A DNA stretch of 64,000 nt from Caenorhabditis remanei (GCF_010183535.1 NC_071329.1:19606879-19670878); one strand, 5' to 3'; positions 10,711-25,500 are shown, counted from the first letter of the stretch. Notes: generated by a model from the sequence alone, not told the origin. Numbers and translations are program-made.

Positions 10711-12625
10711 CCCTAACTCCTGCTACACTGTTAATTGGAGCAAAACGCGTCGAAGGCACACCAGCCAAATCAAGAACAATTGGTGCATGTTCTACAAAAC
10801 GCGTCATCACCGCACCAGAAAATTTCAACGCTCTCACAATATCGATATTACTCTAAACGTTTAGTCTATACTATTAAATGAATGACTGTGAAAAACACGT
10901 CAAAGATACGCCAGACAAACCAGCGAGGATTCTATTTCTGGGAATTCAGCATGACAGTTTTGGAGGCGATTTAAAAAGCAGGAACCATAAACTCGTCCAT
11001 ATCGCGACAGCCATTGTCTGGCGTGCCTTTGACGCGCTTCCAGTTGGACTGAGAAGGGTGTATATACGTTCAGAGTTCGTTAATACACAAATGATTTCAA
11101 ATATTAAATTAGAATCTTTAAATATTCAAGACCTATTTCCACCTGTTTCAAATTCTGAAATCATACTGAAAACTCGAAATGAACTCCAATTAGTTCAGGG
11201 GAAGCAGGTGAAAAGATATGATTGAATTTTCGAAAATCGCGAGCCTGGCGTGCCTAGAGCACGCTGGGGAGCAGGACAAATGGGGGATGGTTATAGTAAA
11301 AGATCTGAGAGTCTGGGGTGCCATAAACGCGTTTTGAGGATTAGAGAAGTGCCACTGCTTTGAAATTCTGGGGTGTCGTTGGCGCGTCTCTAAATCATTT
11401 TCATATTGGTATCGTATGGCGCGCGTTTTGGAGACAAAAAAGCAAAGTTTAATGAAACAAAAATTATTTTGGAAAAATAAGACTTCCAGAGTGACTAACA
11501 AATCGCTGTATAATTTGTTATTATATACTTCCAAAATTTTGGAAATTTCCATAGAAATATGGCTTCTGAATAAGACGATATACGAAACTAGACCAATGAT
11601 AGGGTTTCTCGATTTAAAATTCTAGGTCAAAACCAGCTCAAAGTACACAAGAATGGGGGACCGGCTTAACAGATCACTTAGGGGGAAACTTCAGGAAAGA
11701 TAGAAAACATGGAAAAATGTAGATTATTTTTGGGATGTTTTGGGGGTGGGAGTAGCGGGAACATTCTTGAAGTGCTTTATTTACATCAGTACACACACAT
11801 CATAATTTGATGTTTGGGGACTTTGATGAGTGGGAATTCGTCATATTTCAATACAATAGAAAATTTGGTGAAGCAACATCATGAACAGGTTCAGAAGTTA
11901 CAGATTCGGAGAAACTGTAAAGTTCATGATATCAAATGTCTAACAAAGGAACTACTTTTAGAAAATTTTTGAGAATTTGCTGGAAATTGGTTCATAGGTA
12001 GTTTCGACCACTACAAAATCGTTCGCACATTTCTGCTCCGGGGCTCAAAAAACGAGCTCGAAACGTATCTCCAAGAAATAAAAGAATTCTATTGTAAATC
12101 TGTTAAGAGCGTGCAAATTTTTGTAAAAATTGAAATTGAAAAACTGGTGCGCCTTTGCCGCGTTTCATACATTAAAAATTTTGGTATTTGATATTTTCTA
12201 GAATTACAAAACAATTCCGCACACCTTCGAGTGTTCGCAGTAGCTTATCCTCTCATGAAATCTACAGTATCCTCAAAATAGGCAGACTCAGTTTCTGAGT
12301 CAATCTTCTGTAGTTTATAAATGATGACACTCGATGTTTGACCTACTTCTTCAGAGGTTTCTTTTTTCTTTTTAACCCAAAATTCGTCATATTTCGAAAT
12401 AAGGACAAAGAGAGGAAGATCAAAATTTTAAGATAATAAACACACACATGTCTATACACTTTCTTTTAAAAAAAAGGAATTCGTCATTTTTCCTATTTGG
12501 AAATAGGGCTGGAAAAAAATTGGCGACACAGGTGCATGTTATAATTATATTGTGTAGATCAGGAACTAGAACTTTTCTATTTCTAGTTTAGACTAGTTGA
12601 ATCAAAGTATCGAAAAATCGAAAAA

Positions 12626-13315
12626 TTGATCTGTTAGCTCAGGTTTTGTAGTTTGTAGTAGAGCTAGCAGACCAATTTCAGGGTTTCTTTCTATTTTGAT
12701 TCAAAACTTAATTTTTCATTTTACAAGTTATGGCTTTTCTTCATAAACAAAGTTAGACTATGAAAAAATATGAAAAGCGCTGATAATGGGGAAAAAAACC
12801 GAAAAGTGTCAAAATTGGTCTGCTAGCTCAAGAAGTGTAGTTTGTAGTAGAGCTAGCAGACCAATCTCATCACAAACATCAAAATTAGAAAAAAATGTTA
12901 CATTGTTCTTGACTTCTGAATTCTTCCGAATCTCTCATAATTAAATTGGAAAAAGGATAAAAAATGCATGAAAAATTAATTGTGCTCCAATGAGCACTAT
13001 TCATATTAGAATTCTCTGTGTTTTTCGAATTCTTCTTCTGAATCACACTTCAAAAGAAGAGAGTGAAAACAAGGAAACAATTGGACGTCTTCTGAATATT
13101 CTGAAGAATTATTTTAATTTGAAGTGGGGGAGACACATGAAAGAGAGAAATCTTCTTTTTCATATTCAAAGAATTCTCGAATTAGAAGAAAACTATAGGG
13201 ACAAAGCATGCTTCTACTCGGAATACATCAGAAATTACAATTAAAATTTCCCACTTTTTCCAATTTTGGTCTGCTATCTCCATTTCTGTATTTTGTAGTT
13301 GAGCTAGCAGACCAA
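12626..13315. repeat. hairpin family, three copies (first in the window)
   Basis: Copies at 12626-12675, 12815-12864 and 13266-13315. Each has a 15-bp stem close to TTGGTCTGCTAGCTC / GAGCTAGCAGACCAA around a loop ending in TGTAGTTTGTAGT. All three are in the same orientation. None occurs to the left of 12.6 kb. Confidence 0.85.
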
Positions 13316-13854
13316 TCCCCGTTCAAAAATTTCAAAAAAAAACGTTATTATATTCATATATCGATTCATATCTCTATTTCTTTTTTCTTCAAATCATCTT
13401 ACAATAATCTTACAAGACCGTAGTGGATATCTGGATGGGATGACGTGGCAAATCGAGACGAAATAAAATAAAAACGATGACGTGGCGAGAGACGGGACTA
13501 AATGAATGATACACGTGGATTGGGGGGGGGGGGCGGATAAAAACAATATTATTGGGGAGTGGAGGCGGGACTAGACACGCCCACTTTTCGAGAAGGGAGA
13601 AAGGATCAAAAATTAACAGAATCGGGGAGAAGACGGGTGCGGAACTTTCGATGAATTTTTGATTTGACAGGCGAGAAATGGGGTAGAAAATAATAATAAT
13701 AATTACTATATGATGGGCTTATTTACAAAAAATTGTCAAATTGGGAAAAACCGGAGGACCAGTAAAAACGGGATAAAAATGAAACAAATTGAATTTCGGG
13801 GGGCGAACAAATATAGATATCAAGGGGGAAAACAATCAAATGGAAATTGGAATT

Positions 13855-17251
<3,397 letters not shown>

Positions 17252-17829
17252 TTTCTGGAAAACGAAGGGAAGATTAGGCGGATAATGAAGGAGTTTGTGA
17301 AAAAATATAAGTTCGCGGAGAAGAAAAAAAGAGAATATGAGACACAGAGAACAGCAAGGTTTCATTGAAACTTTTCGTTCATTCACAAAGTTTTAAAAGC
17401 CGACTGAAGAAAAACTCAACAAAATCGGACTTTTCGTCTGCTAGACTACAACCTACAAAGCAATAACTAGCAAATCAAAGTAAGCATTTTCGCGAAGGTA
17501 AGCGAAAAGCATTTTAGCACAGAAAATCGGACTCTGATGCAAAATTTTTCCGATTTCCAGCCGAATTCGCAATTTTATGTCATAAATGTGTTTTTTTATT
17601 TAAAAAATCTGCTGATTTTTGTGAAAAAAGGTGGAGTTAGCTTTGATTAGCCGGCTAGCTCGACTACAAACTACAAAACCGAAGCTAGCAGACCAATTCA
17701 GATTTTGATGATATTGGTCTGCTAGACTAAAAACTACAAAGGAATAGCAAGCAGACCAACGTAGCGAAAACACATCAATGAAAGCAAAAGTTGCAAGATT
17801 CACAAGCATTTCGATATTAAATCGCTTGT

Positions 17830-17941
17830 ATTGTCGAAATAAAAAAAGTGATACCCGGTGTTTGCGGACTTAGTGGAAAAATTGTTAAAATTAGCATTAA
17901 GTCCGCAAACACCGGGTATCACTTTTTTTATTTCGACAATA
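17830..17941. repeat. near-perfect palindromic element
   Basis: Arms 17830-17872 and 17899-17941 are reverse complements over about 42 bp (ATTGTCGAAATAAAAAAAGT at the left end, its mirror at the right), separated by about 26 bp. The near-identity of the arms implies recent origin or ongoing arm correction. It resembles a miniature foldback element; family unknown. Confidence 0.8.
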
Positions 17942-17984
17942 ACACTAAATAATAATAATAGGGCTACTGAAAAGTACACAGTGT

Positions 17985-18135
17985 AGAGATCTGCAGACTA
18001 GTGTGCCTAAAGGTCGAACAAGAAGAAACAAGGAACTCCAGCGTGCTCTCGAAGGTTCGAGACTCTCCCTATCATATGATGACTCAACATCAAAAAGCAA
18101 AAATCGTGGAAAACCTGAGAGTAGCAAGTTGGTCT
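17985..18135 (+). other. exon-like open stretch, possible orphan exon
   Basis: One frame is open with biased, protein-like composition, reading RDLQTSVPKGRTRRNKELQ and then a Ser/Lys-rich segment. An AG precedes it (TGTAG) and a GTAGCA follows within the last codons. It begins just after the palindrome at 17830-17941. I find no partner exons on this strand, so it may be a captured or decayed exon, or chance. Confidence 0.2.
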
Positions 18136-18777
18136 GCTAGTTAGGCTACAAACTACAGAATGAGAGCTAGCAGACTAATATAGAAAAGGGGGATTTTTGG
18201 AGTGATTTTTCGGAATATTTTAAGGTTTTCTTTCTTAACTTTAAAGGCGGGCATAGCGCTATATTGGACGACTTCGAGTAATCTAACCACTCATATGATA
18301 TACTACAAACTACAAAAAACGGAGCTAGCAGACCAAACAAATCGATAGAGAGGTAGAAAAGTAGTTATTGGGGTGCTGGTGTGTGTGCGTGAATTGTGGA
18401 TGAACAAGAAGAAGGGAAAGAAGCAGTTGTTCATTTTCTCTCCTCTTTTTCTCCCCCCTGTCATTGTCATTTCTCCAGTTTTCTCTCAGTGTCATCACTC
18501 GGGAAGAGAGAAAAGATGAATTGTTGTGTAATGATTAGCTGGCAAAGTGCCCAGTTAACAAATACTTTCATTTCTCTCTCCACTTTCACATCTCGTTTAC
18601 ATTTAGAAGTAAATTTAAATTCGACAAGTGGAAGTATTTATGATTCAGTTAGTAGTCGGGTAGAGAGGTGTAATTTTTACTACGAATCAATGATGGGAAA
18701 GTGGGAAAAATCGAGAAAAACGAGGTTGTGTAGTTTGTGGCGTAGCTAGCAGACCAAGGGTTGTTTTAATACTGGTT

Positions 18778-20130
18778 TCTCAGTAAAATTTGAATAATCT
18801 TGGAAGTTTTCTGATTGATTTAGACGGAAGAGTACAGCAAAAGAGCCAAATTTCCCAAAATTAAAAAATTTTGAAGTAAACGAGAAAGGAATGCGAAAAC
18901 CAAAATTGGTCTGCTAGCTGCAGATTTGTAGTTTGTAGTGAGCTAGCAGACCAACGGTTATGTTAACACGAAATTTCGCAGGTTTTTCGCCTGAAATCAA
19001 AATAACTTTGGAAATTTTCTGATTAGTTTAGACGGACGAGCACAGCAAAGGAACCAAATTTTGCGAAAATTCTCAAAAATTAAAATAAATTGAAGTAAAC
19101 GCGAAAACCAAAATTGGTCTGCTAGCTCCAAATTTGTAGTTTGTAGTGAGCTAGCAGACCAAAGGTACTTTTCATCGGGTTTTCTCTAATTATCGCAGAG
19201 TTTCCAATAAGATTTCGACATTTTCAACCACACAGAAGCTTCCAGCAGAAAATATTACAATAAAAGAGTTCAAAAAGAGATGAAAACAATCGACTCGTTA
19301 AAAAACATTTGAGTTGGGGAGATGAGATAAATAAAGAAAAAAGAGAATTTCGCCAACTTTCTCGATTTATTGGTCTCTTTTTGTTAACCTTGTGTCTATC
19401 TTCTTCACTTTACTCAACAACAACTGCCGTCATAATCGAAGAGAGAAAAACTGGAAAACGGGGCTCAGCGATGGGGTTCAATTGGTTTTTAACGAGTTCG
19501 GAAACACTGAAAATTGTGGATTTGGTCGATCAAACACCCGAGAATCAATTAAAAATAGGCGTTGAAAGGGAAAAACAGAAATTTCAGTAAATTCAAAAAT
19601 GTTACCGACGCTTAAAATAACTGGAAATTGAAAAATTTGACGAAACTAACGGAAAACAGCATCTCGAAATCAATTTCAGCTCGAAAATCGAAGAGTTTGC
19701 CCAAACTAGAATATTGAAATAAACGCGAAAAGAACGCGAAAACCAAAATTGGTCTGCTATCTCCAGATTTATAGTTGGTAGTCGAGCTAGCAGACCAACG
19801 GTTATTAAATTACGAATTCTCGCTTGTTCTTTAGTAAAATTGAAATACTTTCGGACTAGTTTAGACGGGCGAGCACAGCAAAGGAACAAAATGTTCCAAA
19901 TTCAAAGAAAAATAGAAGTAAACGAGAAAAGAACGCGAAAACCAAAATTGGTCTGCTACTTAACTCCAGATTTGTAGTTTGTAGGGAGCTAGCAGACCAA
20001 AAGTCGTTATCATCGGTTTTTCTCTAATTAACGCAGAGTTGTCAACACGATTTCGATAAAATTCCAACATTTTCAACCTCACAGAAGCTTCCAACTGAAA
20101 ATATTACAATGAAAGAGTTCAAAAAGAGAT
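18778..20130. repeat. duplicated ~190-bp units each carrying one hairpin
   Basis: Units at about 18778-18960, 18980-19165 and 19825-20000 share TTTAGACGG, GAGCACAGCAAAGGAAC-like words, GAAGTAAACG and CGAAAACCAAAATTGG running into the hairpin. The longer block 18970-19290 is repeated at about 19810-20130, including CACAGAAGCTTCCA and AAAGAGTTCAAAAAGAGATGA. Hairpin copies here: 18906-18954, 19114-19162, 19749-19798 and 19948-20000. Confidence 0.7.
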
Positions 20131-20556
20131 GAAGCTCGGAGCAGAGAAAACTGTTTGGCGAAAAAAACTGAAATTTATATAAAAAATAGAGCAAGCAGCA
20201 AAAATGGTGTCAAACCTGACTAAAAACAAACTCTAAGAATCATTTTGAGCGGAAAACCAAACTGTTGCACTCCGGAATCACAAAAATTGCTGAAAATTGC
20301 ATTAAAATTCAAAAAAAATCTGTAAACACTTTATTAAAAACGGCGAAAAACATGTCTCTAGTGCAATTTTTAACCGAAAAATCGAATTTTGCACTTAAAA
20401 ATAAGACAAAAACTAGTAAATTTCGTATTTTTTGGCAAAAACAACGAAGAAAATAAAAAGTTCGAGTTCGCTGCATTCGCGCTGAAATCGAGTTTCGATA
20501 AACAACACGCTGTGGCGGAATATCGGAGTGTCGTAATGATAAATTTCAGATTTTTG

Positions 20557-20725
20557 CATACTTGTCAAATCACGGGCCGGCCCGCGGGCCGGCCCGGGCT
20601 GGCCCGCAGGGCCCGCAGCAAGCTTTTTTTTCAATATTTTGACGGGCCGGGCCGGGCCGGGCCGGGCCGGAAGATTTTTTTAGCGGGCCCGGCCCGGCCC
20701 GGCCCGGCCCGGCCCGTGACAAGTA
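20557..20725. repeat. GC-rich inverted repeat with CGGGCCGGCC arms
   Basis: The left end CATACTTGTCA...CACGGGCC mirrors the right end GGCCCGTGACAAGTATG. The interior is almost entirely GGGCC/GGCCC units in two opposed blocks around an A+T-rich centre (about 20625-20685). It stands out sharply from the A+T-rich surroundings. The mirrored ends suggest a foldback element rather than simple slippage. Confidence 0.7.
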
Positions 20726-21016
20726 TGGATTTTTGTTGAATTTCTATTGAATTTGATAATATTTTTCGCTTTTCTCGAGAAGGTTATGAAAAAAGTTTGG
20801 AAAATGGTCGGGTCTGAAAAGTAAAAATAATCGATACAACTTGAAAAACCTGAAAAATACAATGTAGCCAAAAATCTATTTTTCGAGAAACTTTTTTAAA
20901 AATCATATAAGGGGGGGTCAAACTTCTTAGGAAAAGACCGAAAAAAAATTGTTCTCATTGGCAGGTCTGTTTGTTTTAATCTTTCTCGTTTACCGATATG
21001 GGAAAGAAACGGACCG

Positions 21017-21299
21017 TTGGTCTGCTATCCCGCTACAAACTACAATATCAGAGCTAGCAGACCAATATCTAGTTATTTCTGTTTTTTGGGATTTTTCGAG
21101 ATTTCCTGACGACCTTTGACTTTTTTGTTGTTTCTTCCGCGAAACGTGTGGCGCATTGAAATGTTGGTGAAAAAGCAACGCAAATGCAAAAAAAAACGAC
21201 CAAAAACATAGGAAATCGAGGAAAAACAGACCAAACCTAGAACTCAGATGTTGGTCTGCTAGCTCACTACAAACTATAGTCGGAGAGCTAGCAGACCAA
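21017..21299. repeat. hairpin family, two copies
   Basis: Copies at 21017-21065 and 21251-21299, both with ACTACAAACTA after the left stem. Another copy lies at 23223-23270, just downstream of the first CW-domain gene; its right arm is mutated to GAGCTCGCAGACCA. Confidence 0.8.
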
Positions 21300-21419
21300 A
21301 ACGTGGTCCAGCCAGGTGAGATTATAAAAAATTTTCCTCTACAAAAATGATGTATTTAGCATAAAAAACATTAGAAAATCGACATTTTTGTTCCGTCAAA
21401 CAATTCACAACCAAAAAAT

Positions 21420-21785
21420 CAGAATCTTATTACTTCCTCCTGCCCCCAAGTAAGAATGAGCGTTTGCACACCATCTGCACAATAAGTCGTTGACAGTGTG
21501 TAGTTAGCATATCCAGTAGTAGTTTTGGCAGGGATTAGCAAGAAAAATGAAAAGGTATGCTTTCGAACGAAAACCGAGAACTCACCATATTTTTTGGTAG
21601 AATACAAGACTTGGAAGGTTGGGGCGGTTAGATTGTAGAGGAAACATCTGAAAATAAAACAAATTGTTCTTATTAAGCAGACCCACAGCTACACTTCGGT
21701 GTAAACGTGTGTGAGCCAACTCACTCTGAGAGCTGTATGTTCCGGTGTGTCCGGCTGTATCGCTTGATCCTCTCATAGAGGCATT
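21420..21785 (-). pseudogene. inverted 3' relic of a CW-domain (PAN_3) gene
   Basis: Read on the minus strand, this matches the end of the neighbouring gene at 22062-23109. The penultimate exon end (GATACAGCCGGA-ACACC), the intron including GAGTTGG and GGGTCTGCTTAATAAG, the acceptor, and the last exon (MFPLQSNRPN, then PAKTTTGYANYTLS) are all recognisable. The 5' two-thirds are missing, the second CW exon is truncated, and the last exon is interrupted by extra sequence with a donor-like GTGAGT. The C-terminal frame stays open to about 21420. It is a broken, oppositely oriented duplicate. Confidence 0.65.
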
Positions 21786-22061
21786 GAATCAAAACTTGCA
21801 AATGTGTATATTGTACACTTTCCTCTCCGCAACTGAGTTTTGACCCCTAAATCTTTAGTTTTTCAGATTTCAAAGCATCTCCAAGGATATCTCTGACAGG
21901 GATCTAGTTAGCGCTTCCTAGACTGCTTGAAGTGTTTCGAAACGAGGAAAAACCACATTTGAAAAGTTTCCCATAAATCAAAAGTCACCTAGAGACGGGC
22001 TAGTCTAAGCCTTTTCACACTTTTATCCACACACTTCAGTATTTCGATCTCTTTTCAAAAG

Positions 22062-23109
22062 ATGAAACTTTTCTTCTTGATTTTTCTATTTTCCCTGGCT
22101 CCATCTACCCAAGCCATCACAAAAATGGTATCAGTGAACGGTCAGGCTGACACGAAAACCGGTTGGCCAAGTATCATATATTCCAATACGGATTGGGATG
22201 ATTGCGTACAAAAATGTTATAACGATCAGTTCTGTGACGTGGCGTATGGAAATAGTTCTCTAATTTGTGTATTCTACGGAATTTCTGATTTTGGATTCGC
22301 AAGGAAAGAGATACCATCAGCAGCGCTTCATAGAGCCTCGTTTAAGGTAAGTGCGCTCTAATCTAGTTTAGACATCACGCCCAAGTTTTCAGCTGGACAT
22401 TCCCAATGGATTATGCACTACCAAATTGGATGACCTGTTCAAAGGCAGTCAATCGTACGGTAGAAATGGAATTTCTATTTTCCAAATTACAATCACTTCC
22501 GATAAATATGATGCCAATTATTACTATGAAGAACCATGTGACAAGCCGTTTGTGTATTCGTGTGGGGTAAGCTAGCACAACATCGAACAGTTTCTGAAAT
22601 TTATTTGTAATTTTTCAGTGCTCCGAGTCGATGTACTTATTCCGAGGAACCGGTCCTCCTACTGACCTAGGCACGACAAGAGATATTCCCACGTGGTTTC
22701 TATGCGTCTTGCAGTGCTCAACTGACGTGGATTGTGTACTTGCGTGGTTCAGTGGTTATCGAAAGTGTACAATGTACACATATGGAAGTTTTAATTCAAT
22801 GTCACGATCAGAGGATTCAGCGATACAGCCGGATACACCGAATTATATTACTCTCAAAGTGAGTTGGCACACACGGTTACATCGAAGCGTTGTTTTGGGT
22901 CTGCTTAATAAGCCAAGTGTCTCTTTAATTTTCAGATATTTCCTCTAAGATCTAACTGCCCCATGACGGAGCATGAGGTTTTAAACCTAAAGAATATGGT
23001 AATTCCCGCTGAAACTACTTCTGGATACGCTGACTTCTCAATGACTTGGACAGCTTCTTCGGAAAATATAGAATTTTCTTGGGTGCCGACGGAAGTACGA
23101 ACGTACTAA
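22062..23109 (+). CDS. secreted protein with two CW/PAN_3 domains
   Basis: Exons 22062-22346, 22393-22566, 22619-22858 and 22936-23109 (290 aa). Signal peptide MKLFFLIFLFSLAPSTQA, then a first CW (PAN_3) domain at ~20-95 with the family spacing WDDCVQKC, YNDQFCDVAY and ICVFYGI. A linker of ~60 residues follows. A second CW-like domain starts CSESMYLFRG and has the conserved C...C...C pattern (WFLCVLQCSTDVDCVLAW). The short C-terminal exon is unlike the C-type-lectin part of its four neighbours, so this member lacks that domain. AATAAA lies about 25 nt after the stop. CW domains are common in Caenorhabditis secreted proteins, but their ligands are largely unknown. It is the first of five same-strand members and is flanked by an inverted relic. 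Confidence 0.8.
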
Positions 23110-23686
23110 TATTCTGATTGTGAATTGTTTCGCTGAATAAAATTGTTGATTTTCTAATGTTTGTAATACTAATCATATCGTTTCGGTAGAGGAAAAAGTT
23201 GATCACTTGCCTTAACCAAGTTTTGGTCTGCTAGCTCTGACATTGTAGTTTGTAGTGAGCTCGCAGACCAGCTGCGCGAATCTTTCCCGAGATGGGCACA
23301 CGAGAAAGACTGCAGGATAAAATAAACTACTTATTCAATCTTTGGACCCCGAGTACACTCGAAAGTACCATGCCTGAAATTATTGAATCGTTTGATAGGA
23401 TCTGAGGACTTGAGGAGTTCACAGATTTTTGAAAATCGCCTAAAAAGTATGCTTCGTTTTGCAAAAGCTACCAAAGTATATCCTTTTCAAATTATCTATG
23501 TTCTACATCATTGACGTCATTACCCAGAGTTTTTCTGTTTTCCTGAGGTTTTGGTTTTCATAAATTGAAAAAGTGAGAACATCACTATGGCTACATTCCG
23601 ACACACTTCGCACATCCATGTTTCTTTTTTTTTCAGACTTGCACATTTTTTTCTCATTCCCAAAAAAGTCTGGTCATCCAAAAAAT

Positions 23687-25500
23687 ATGGCAATCCTTCT
23701 GACTCTATTCCTATTACTTCTATCACCCATACCATGTTTCCCACAAGAAACCACCACCCTGCCTCCTCTGATCTACAAAATGGTGAGTGTCTGGGGAGCT
23801 CCTGACCCGGAGACCAGTTTCCCGATGGTCTATTCAACGGGAGTTTCATGGGACGATTGCATTCAACTGTGTTATAATGAACCTCTGTGTGCTATGGTCT
23901 ATGGGAATAGTTCATTGATTTGTGTTCAATATTATATTGGAGATGTTTCAATAGTAAGGAATGACAAGGAAGAGTCGGGTGCTGTGGAGAAGGTTTCGTT
24001 CAAAGTAAGGAGTAGAGTAGACCACGAACTATAAACCTTTCATTTCCAGATCGAAGCAACCACAGAAGAACAAAAACTGTGTACCTCACTGGATAAGGTG
24101 TTGAAAGAAGCAGTGACTACTGTTCGAGGAAGTTTTGTAAACAGTTATAAGGTTGTCATTTCGAATGACTTGTATACAATTTCTAATGAAAATATATTAC
24201 TAACCACTGATGAGTATTCATTCGGACCGCAAGCTCCGTGTGATGTGAGTAAGAGGCGGGGCGATCATGTCCTAATGCCATACAGAACGAAATTCGAAAA
24301 AAACTTTCAGGAAAAGATTCAAAAAGCGATAATTGGCTTCCGTGGAACTCTTATACAACGCACGAAAGATATGGAACCAGTGAAGGTGCAATCATGGTTT
24401 GGTTGTTTGGCCAAGTGTTTTTATGTTAATTGGTGTTTTATTGCTGAAATGAGTGAAGCCAAGAACTGTTACATTTATACACCTGATAAAGTCACGGAGT
24501 TGCGGCAATCTGCGGATTTCAGTATCAAACAGATTTCGGAGGATAATGCTTATTTGGCGATGAAGGTGAGTAATATCAGCAGGAGCGACTCGTTTGCAAC
24601 TAACGTAGTTGCGAAGTGACACGGAGCCACAAAAGTGATATATCATCACTGTAGAATTTCCACAACATAAACTACTACTTTCTTACTATTCAGTACGTTC
24701 CAAATGGTCTTTGCCCACTGACTGTTGAGGATATGTTCACGAAAAGCCAAATGAGAGTATGTACCAAAGTTTTTTTTTCAAAACCTAACTGTTTTTTTTT
24801 TGCAGCAGTTCAACTTTCATAATATATACACATTGTTCCATCTTCAACCAAATGCTGGCAATACAAAAATCGAACCTGACCTGGGTACAGTAACTTGTAA
24901 ACAGGACAATGCCTTGAAGATAACTGGAATCGCAGGATGTTACAGGGTAAATACACCAAAAAAAGTTCTGACTGCAAACAAAACCATAATTTTCAGGTTT
25001 TCAACGTCCCAACCACTCACGACCAAGCGGTTGCTCAGTGCGCAATGATTAAGGGTGACGGATTGATGACGATTCCAGATACTGATAGGTTGTATGAAGT
25101 TATAGCTTCGTCAGAAACTTTAGGATTTGAGTCAGATTTCACGCATGTTGGCTTGACAAGATCCACGGCGGATAGTGTGAGTCTTGTTCTAGACAACACT
25201 TAGCAAAACCAAACTGATTCTCAGCCATGGGAATGGACTCTGCCTGGTTTAGCCCGAAGCGAAGATTTTGTAAATACAAGTGGACCCACATTGAGTAATT
25301 CTACAGGGTCAGTCAAGAAAAAACTTATGGACATTATAAAAACTATTATCCAGATTGTATGCAGCACTATACAATAAACAAGATGAGGCTGTGTTGCTGT
25401 ATTCAATAAGGTTTGCTATTTTTGAAAAATACACATTTACATTGGTTTTTTTAGCGACACGACTGTTGTTGGGGCATTCATGTGTCATTTCAATTCATGA
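23687..25500 (+). CDS. secreted CW/PAN_3 protein with C-type-lectin-like domain (copy 1)
   Basis: Exons 23687-24004, 24050-24244, 24311-24565, 24694-24756, 24806-24946, 24997-25176, 25225-25307, 25354-25410 and 25455-25500 (445 aa). Signal peptide MAILLTLFLLLLSPIPC, first CW domain (YKMVSVWGAPDPET, WDDCIQLCYNEPLCAMVY), a variable spacer, then a second CW domain (AIIGFRGT, WFGCLAKCFYVNWCFIAE). The C-terminal part (GIAGCYRVFNVPTTHDQA, DGLMTIP, FTHVGLTRS, PWEWTLPG, AFMCHF) is C-type-lectin-like. It lacks the EPN/QPD and WND residues of sugar-binding members. Intron 2 (24245-24310, 66 nt) has no in-frame stop, so its retention would insert 22 residues. Most similar to the next gene, sharing exon structure and signal-region sequence. 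Confidence 0.85.

Larger units (their letters stand above)
6024..12168. repeat. dispersed ~20-bp motif ACGCGTCAAAGGTGCGCCAG
   Basis: A short imperfect motif, approximately ACGCGTCAAAGGTGCGCCAG in either orientation, recurs near 6024, 6126, 6174, 10744, 10797, 10893, 11019, 11244, 11310, 11370 and 12147. Other copies lie outside this range near 5093, 5138, 14401, 60289 and 60480. Copies are solitary, occur in non-coding DNA, and differ mainly in the middle AAAGGTG. I cannot assign it to a named repeat family. Confidence 0.6.
7177..13854. other. gene-poor, repeat-containing spacer
   Basis: I find no convincing gene here. It contains A+T-rich sequence, the 1.04-kb inverted-repeat element (8577-9615), a half foldback near 10643-10700, many ACGCG...GCCAG motifs, a G-homopolymer near 13520 and, from 12626, the first copies of the hairpin family. 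Open frames such as 12990-13244 and 10878-11225 lack splice signals, domains or signal peptides. Confidence 0.5.
17434..19162. repeat. hairpin family, intergenic copies
   Basis: Copies at 17434-17478 (degenerate), 17644-17697, 17714-17759, 18129-18178, 18301-18336 (half), 18721-18758 (half), 18906-18954 and 19114-19162. Half copies keep one stem arm plus the loop core. Confidence 0.8.
17252..21419. other. gene-free, hairpin- and repeat-rich spacer
   Basis: I see no complete gene. The region holds many hairpin copies, a perfect palindrome (17830-17941), a short exon-like open stretch (17985-18135), internal duplications (18778-20130) and a GC-rich inverted repeat (20557-20725). Open frames at 18396-18749 and 19309-19590 are low-complexity or run through repeats. 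Confidence 0.5.

Noticed and set aside
10878..11225. 115-codon plus-strand open frame and the overlapping minus-strand frame at 11190-11552
   Set aside because: No signal peptide, domain, codon bias or splice context, and it contains several ACGCG...GCCAG repeat motifs.
19309..19590. 93-codon frame with a hydrophobic stretch (FIGLFLLTLCLSSSLY)
   Set aside because: It resembles a signal peptide, but the start is internal to the hydrophobic region's upstream context, the rest is low-complexity and no splice partners were found. Possible, but too weak to annotate.
20389..20739. 116-codon open frame ending in PGRAGPGR repeats
   Set aside because: It reads through the GGGCC/GGCCC inverted repeat; the composition is purely repeat-derived.
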